Assembly (NCBI RefSeq): GCF_024055715.1
Contig: NZ_JAMXMV010000001.1
Span: 1,054,001 to 1,118,000 of the forward strand
From: Actinoallomurus soli
GTDB taxonomy: Bacteria; Actinomycetota; Actinomycetes; Streptosporangiales; Streptosporangiaceae
Direction of reading: 5' to 3'
DNA: 64,000 nt
Part shown: positions 60,771 to 64,000 of the stretch, one piece after another
Position numbering within the stretch: position 1 is the first letter of the stretch
Layout of the letters: each line of letters begins with the position of its first letter
Made by a program: the position numbers and the translations under genes
Notes under the pieces: generated by a model
What the model was told of the DNA's origin: nothing
The model's input: the letters and a program-made list of their open reading frames with translations, nothing else
The model's database searches: none

Positions 60771-60777
60771 CGGCGGT

Positions 60778-61272
60778 ATGGATCAAGAGGAGTCGTCGGC
60801 GCAGCTCGCGGACCTGTTCCAGCGGCTGACCAAGCGCCTGCGGCGGGCCCAGCTGGCCCGGCTCGCCCCGCTGGGTCTCACGCCCGCCCAGGAGCGGGCG
60901 CTGCGGGTGATCACCCGCAGCGACGAGCCGCTGCGGATGACCGAGCTGGCCGACCGGCTCGGCGTCGTGCCCCGGTCGGTCACGACCGTGATCGACTCTT
61001 TGGAGGAGGCCGGCCTCGTCCGGCGCGCGGTGGATCCGGTCAACCGGCGCGCGATCCGGCTGCACCTCACCGACGCGGGTCTGGCCGTATGGGAGGAGAT
61101 GCGCCAGGCCCGCCGGCAGGCGAGCGAGGACCTGTTCGCGCCGCTGACGCCCGGCCAGCGGCGCAGTCTCGTCGACCTGCTGTCCGTGCTGGACGACGCG
61201 AAGGGGGACCGGCGGGCGGAAGCGCGGAGGCAGCCCACCCCGTCGGACGGGTGGGCTGCCTCCGGAACGTGA
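60778..61272 (+). CDS. MarR family regulator, divergent from the ABC exporter
   Basis: This 164-residue protein contains LGLTPAQERALRVITRSDEP, MTELADRLGVVPRSVTTVID, and the wing VRRAVDPVNRRAIRLHLTDA, a normal MarR core. No ribosome site precedes the ATG, fitting a leaderless mRNA. Its last codons lie within a 16-bp hairpin (61225-61264). Likely controls itself and the exporter. Confidence 0.88.
   Translation: MDQEESSAQLADLFQRLTKRLRRAQLARLAPLGLTPAQERALRVITRSDEPLRMTELADRLGVVPRSVTTVIDSLEEAGLVRRAVDPVNRRAIRLHLTDAGLAVWEEMRQARRQASEDLFAPLTPGQRRSLVDLLSVLDDAKGDRRAEARRQPTPSDGWAASGT
61225..61264. terminator. Perfect 16-bp hairpin overlapping the end of marR
   Basis: CGGAGGCAGCCCACCC (61225-61240), an 8-base loop and GGGTGGGCTGCCTCCG (61249-61264) pair without mismatch. 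It lies inside the last codons of marR and between two convergent genes (marR and the patatin gene), so it can terminate both. The protein's last residues are set by the hairpin. Confidence 0.8.
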
Positions 61273-61287
61273 TCTACCGGCGAGGGA

Positions 61288-62580
61288 CTAGTCGGAGATG
61301 CTCCAGATGTCTCCGTCCTTGTCCTTGGCGGGATCGAGGACGCGCATCGCGTCCCGGCGGCCCAGCTCGATCGCCTCGTCGATGAACTCCGGCTCGAACA
61401 TCAGGTAGCTCATCAGCTCACCACGGCTCGCCGTCGGCCCGATGAGCATGCTGAGCAGGCGGAGCTCGGGGTGCTGGAGGGCGCGCAGCCCGGCCATGCC
61501 CGTCGACAGCACCGTGTTGGCGAGCTGCCCCAGCTCGTCGACGTCCCCCGGGGCCGGCCCGGCGAAGAGGCAGTCGACGACGCGGTACTTACGGCCGGAG
61601 GAGCCCCGGCTCATGACGCCCGTCCCACCGGCCCGTACGAGCTGGTTGACGTCCCGGAGGGTGTTCAGGTCCTCCATCATGGAGTCGGACAACGCACCGT
61701 TGAGGAGCTGCGCGAAGGTGTCCTGGACGGTCGGCGGCATTCCCGCGTGGTCGCCGAGCGGTTTCTCAAGCCGCCTGCCGGGGTCGGTGGCGATGACGAC
61801 GACGCGTTCGACGCCGAGTTCGAGCGCCGGCTCGATCGGCGCGTTCAGCCGGACGCCGCCGTCGATGTACCAGCCGTCGGTCTCCTCGGTCTTGATGCGC
61901 ACCGGCGGGAACAGCACCGGGATCGCGGCCGAGGCCATGATGTGCTCGGGCGTCAGGTGGGCGTCGACGTAGTCGACCGCGCGGATCAGGTCGGGCTCCG
62001 GGGTGCGGATGTTCGGGCTCTCGATGAAGATCTCGGTCCGCCCCGTGTGGCTCGCCGTGGCGGCGACGGCCACCGCCTGGACGGCGCCGGTGCGCAGGTT
62101 CTTGTGCAGGTCCCGCCAGCTCAGCATGCCGGCCAGGGCGGTGCCCAGCGGCCGCGTGTCGAGCAGGCCGCCGGTCATCGGGACGGGCATGTTGCCCAGC
62201 CGGAGCAGGTAGCGCATCGCCGCGAACGGCAGCGTCGGCAGGACCGGCTTGAAGACCATGTGCCGGCGCACCGATCGCCACATCGTCAGCGCGCGTTCCG
62301 CCGCCTCGGCGGCGTCGAGGTGCGCGAGGGAGGCGAAGAGCGCGGCGTTGATCGCGCCGGCGCTGGTGCCCACGAAGACGGACGGCCGGTAGCCCCGGTT
62401 GTCGAGTTCCGGCAACAGGACCGACATCACCCCGGCCTCGTACGCGCCGCGCGCCCCGGCCCCCGCCAGCACGATGCCGACGGTGCCCTCCGCCGGTGGT
62501 TCCTCGCGCCTGCCGCGCTGGGTCCGTTCTCGCTGCTCCTCGCGATCCTGCTGCCGCGCACGCTGAGCCGTCTCTGTCAT
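61288..62580 (-). CDS. Patatin-like phospholipase
   Basis: In this 430-residue protein a charged N-terminal ~35 residues leads to the patatin core: glycine-rich oxyanion loop GIVLAGAGARGAYEAGVM, nucleophile elbow FVGTSAGAINA and catalytic Asp in WYIDGGVRLNAPIE, followed by a helical C-terminal domain unknown to me (residues ~300-430). PNPLA proteins hydrolyse phospholipids or acyl esters. ATG 62580 follows GAGGAGGGCACCG. Single leftward gene. Confidence 0.87.
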   Translation of the reverse strand: MTETAQRARQQDREEQRERTQRGRREEPPAEGTVGIVLAGAGARGAYEAGVMSVLLPELDNRGYRPSVFVGTSAGAINAALFASLAHLDAAEAAERALTMWRSVRRHMVFKPVLPTLPFAAMRYLLRLGNMPVPMTGGLLDTRPLGTALAGMLSWRDLHKNLRTGAVQAVAVAATASHTGRTEIFIESPNIRTPEPDLIRAVDYVDAHLTPEHIMASAAIPVLFPPVRIKTEETDGWYIDGGVRLNAPIEPALELGVERVVVIATDPGRRLEKPLGDHAGMPPTVQDTFAQLLNGALSDSMMEDLNTLRDVNQLVRAGGTGVMSRGSSGRKYRVVDCLFAGPAPGDVDELGQLANTVLSTGMAGLRALQHPELRLLSMLIGPTASRGELMSYLMFEPEFIDEAIELGRRDAMRVLDPAKDKDGDIWSISD

Positions 62581-62694
62581 CGGTGCCCTCCTCGAGTTCC
62601 GTGCCGTTTTCGGGACATGCGAGGGGGTCAACCACGCAATGCCCGGTCTCACGGCGGGGAACCCCAAGAGAACGCACAGGTAGTTCGCGGATTG

Positions 62695-62724
62695 CACGCA
62701 CGACCACGCACGACCACGCACGAC
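62695..62724 (+). repeat. 10-bp tandem repeat, three copies
   Basis: CACGCACGAC is repeated three times without gap in the 177-base space between the patatin gene start and the MFS gene end. No coding function; probably slippage. Confidence 0.8.
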
Positions 62725-62757
62725 CGCGTCGGCCGGCCCGGCCGCCGGGGAACGAGG

Positions 62758-63912
62758 TCAGGGCTCCTGCATCGCCGGTCTCCGCTGCGGGTTCGTCGTC
62801 CAGGACAGCAGCGCCGACACGACCGCGCAGGCCATCATCACCCAGTACACGGCCGGGTAGCCGGACGCGTTCGCGATGAGTCCCGCGAACGGCCCGCCCA
62901 CCGCCAGCCCGACGTCCCAGAACGAGGTGAATCCGCCCAGCGCGGCGCCCTGCTGGGACGGCTCCGTGCGGTTGATGACGAGCAGGGCGAGCGCCGGGAA
63001 CAGCAGGGACAGGCCCGCTCCCATCACGAGCCCGCCGATGATCACCGTGACCAGGTTCGTGGCGACGGCGACGATCAGCAGCCCGACGGCCTCGACGACC
63101 GCCGACCAGAACGCCACCTGCCGCGCGCCGAGCCGGTCCGGCAGGTTGCCGATGACCAGCCGGACGCCGACGTACGTCACGCCGTAGGCGTTCAGCCCGG
63201 CGATCCCGTCGGAGACGCCGCGCGCCGCCATGTGCAGCGCCACGAACGACGACAGCGCCGCGTAGCCGAGGGCGGCGAGCGACAGCGCGATGCCCGGCAC
63301 CACCGTGCCGGCAGGCAGGATGGCCGCACGGGTCCTCGCCGCGGTCTCGGCCCGCTCCGGGCGTTCCCGCAGCGACACGACGAGGAGGCCGAGCGCGCCG
63401 ACGGCGACGCACAGGCCCCAGACGGCGGAGAAGCCGCTCTCCCGCATCGCCACCGTGCCGAACAGCGCGCCGAGCGTGATGCCCAGCCACATCGAGATGC
63501 CGTACAGCCCGACGACGCGGCCGCGTCGCTCGGTCGGGCACAGCCGCACCAGCCAGGCCGCGCCCGAGGTGTAGACGGTGCCCTCGCCCATGCCGTGCAG
63601 GATCCGGACGGCGACCAGGACCGGCACGTCGCGGGCGGCGTAGTAGCCCGCGCCGGCGAGGACGCAGATCGCCGTGCCGGCCAGCATGACGAGTTTGTAG
63701 CCGTGACGGTCGCCGAGCCGCCCCGCGATCGGCCGCGTGACGACCGCGGCGACGGCGATCGCCGCGGTCACGACGCCCACCTCGACCTTGTCGCCGTGCA
63801 GTTCCCGCAGCACGTAGAAGGGCAGGGTGGCGAGCGACGCCCCGACGCCGAGCAGGCAGAGGAAGATCCCGCCGAACATCGCGGCGTACGGGCGGTAGAA
63901 CGAGAGCCTCAT
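62758..63912 (-). CDS. MFS transporter
   Basis: This 384-residue permease has 12 predicted helices. Motif A is seen as AGRLGDRHGYKLVMLAG and the second half opens with AALGYAALSSFVALHMAARG. N- and C-halves are of equal size, as in DHA1/YfcJ-like exporters. Its ATG overlaps the stop of the gene at the right edge (ATGA), so the two are co-transcribed. Substrate unknown. Confidence 0.85.
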   Translation of the reverse strand: MRLSFYRPYAAMFGGIFLCLLGVGASLATLPFYVLRELHGDKVEVGVVTAAIAVAAVVTRPIAGRLGDRHGYKLVMLAGTAICVLAGAGYYAARDVPVLVAVRILHGMGEGTVYTSGAAWLVRLCPTERRGRVVGLYGISMWLGITLGALFGTVAMRESGFSAVWGLCVAVGALGLLVVSLRERPERAETAARTRAAILPAGTVVPGIALSLAALGYAALSSFVALHMAARGVSDGIAGLNAYGVTYVGVRLVIGNLPDRLGARQVAFWSAVVEAVGLLIVAVATNLVTVIIGGLVMGAGLSLLFPALALLVINRTEPSQQGAALGGFTSFWDVGLAVGGPFAGLIANASGYPAVYWVMMACAVVSALLSWTTNPQRRPAMQEP

Positions 63913-64000
63913 GCGGCGGCGTCCTCGGGGACGACGAGGTAGAACAGCGCGGGGAGGAGCACGGCGAGCCCCTCGTGGACCTCGGCGCAGACGGCGACGC
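63909..64000 (-). CDS. Unidentified gene, 3' end only
   Basis: Thirty codons of a leftward frame entering from the right edge are visible, ending VHEGLAVLLPALFYLVVPED-AAA-stop. Coupling to the MFS gene (ATGA) supports it. Too short to classify. Confidence 0.5.
   Translation of the reverse strand, partial: VAVCAEVHEGLAVLLPALFYLVVPEDAAA

Noticed and set aside
62695-62724. Iteron-like origin repeat.
   Set aside because: Three 10-bp copies in a short GC-rich gap with no replication gene or AT-rich region nearby.

Overview
The window is high-GC actinobacterial DNA. It shows GTG and TTG starts, many TGATG and ATGA gene overlaps, a LuxR-type LAL regulator, a PF04672 (DUF574) methyltransferase, DUF2267, a DUF397 remnant, and an XRE-like regulator paired with a flavoprotein. 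This mix fits a filamentous actinomycete, perhaps Streptosporangiales or Thermomonosporaceae; that placement is inference. No rRNA, tRNA, CRISPR array or transposase was seen. Both window edges cut minus-strand genes.

Layout: 0-7 kb holds the 5' end of a leftward E1-alpha gene diverging from a propionate/methylcitrate operon (VOC protein, GntR, aldehyde dehydrogenase, PrpD, PrpB, PrpC), with a 19-bp tandem repeat before prpD. 7-11 kb holds a lipoprotein, two GT4 glycosyltransferases and a DUF2334 deacetylase. 11-17 kb, mostly leftward, holds a transporter, a SRPBCC/alcohol dehydrogenase pair, a regulator/methyltransferase pair and a DUF574 methyltransferase. 17-24 kb holds the LAL regulator, DUF2267 and a beta-helix/pyruvyltransferase pair. 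24-31 kb holds a flavin monooxygenase, tatA facing a Tat-type deacetylase, a luciferase-like oxidoreductase, and an MFS pump with TetR, a nitroreductase fragment and three matching operators.

31-37 kb is the strongest locus: a membrane-type formate dehydrogenase whose alpha subunit contains an in-frame TGA followed by a textbook bacterial SECIS hairpin. It is therefore a selenoprotein that standard gene calling splits in two. Beta and NrfD-type gamma subunits follow, then two YkgJ-type cysteine-cluster proteins and a multicopper oxidase. 39.7-43.3 kb is a small accessory segment (flavoprotein, regulator, small unknown proteins, broken DUF397 gene) bracketed by two diverged copies of a ~140-bp direct repeat; one copy carries the 3' end of the neighbouring acyl-CoA reductase gene.

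43-49 kb holds a LuxE/EhpF-like plus LuxC/EhpG-like pair (a likely split carboxylate reductase) with a divergent TetR, then a lactate-permease/alcohol dehydrogenase pair. 49-52 kb is a secreted GH92 mannosidase with a LacI-type operator. 52-57 kb is a MarR-controlled hydroxyarylate decarboxylase locus (two UbiX paralogues, UbiD, VdcD, and a third decayed ubiX). 57-64 kb holds a TetR/epoxide hydrolase pair, a MarR/ABC exporter pair, a patatin-like lipase and an MFS transporter. Recurrent themes are divergent regulator-target pairs with visible operators, and small-molecule catabolism or detoxification.
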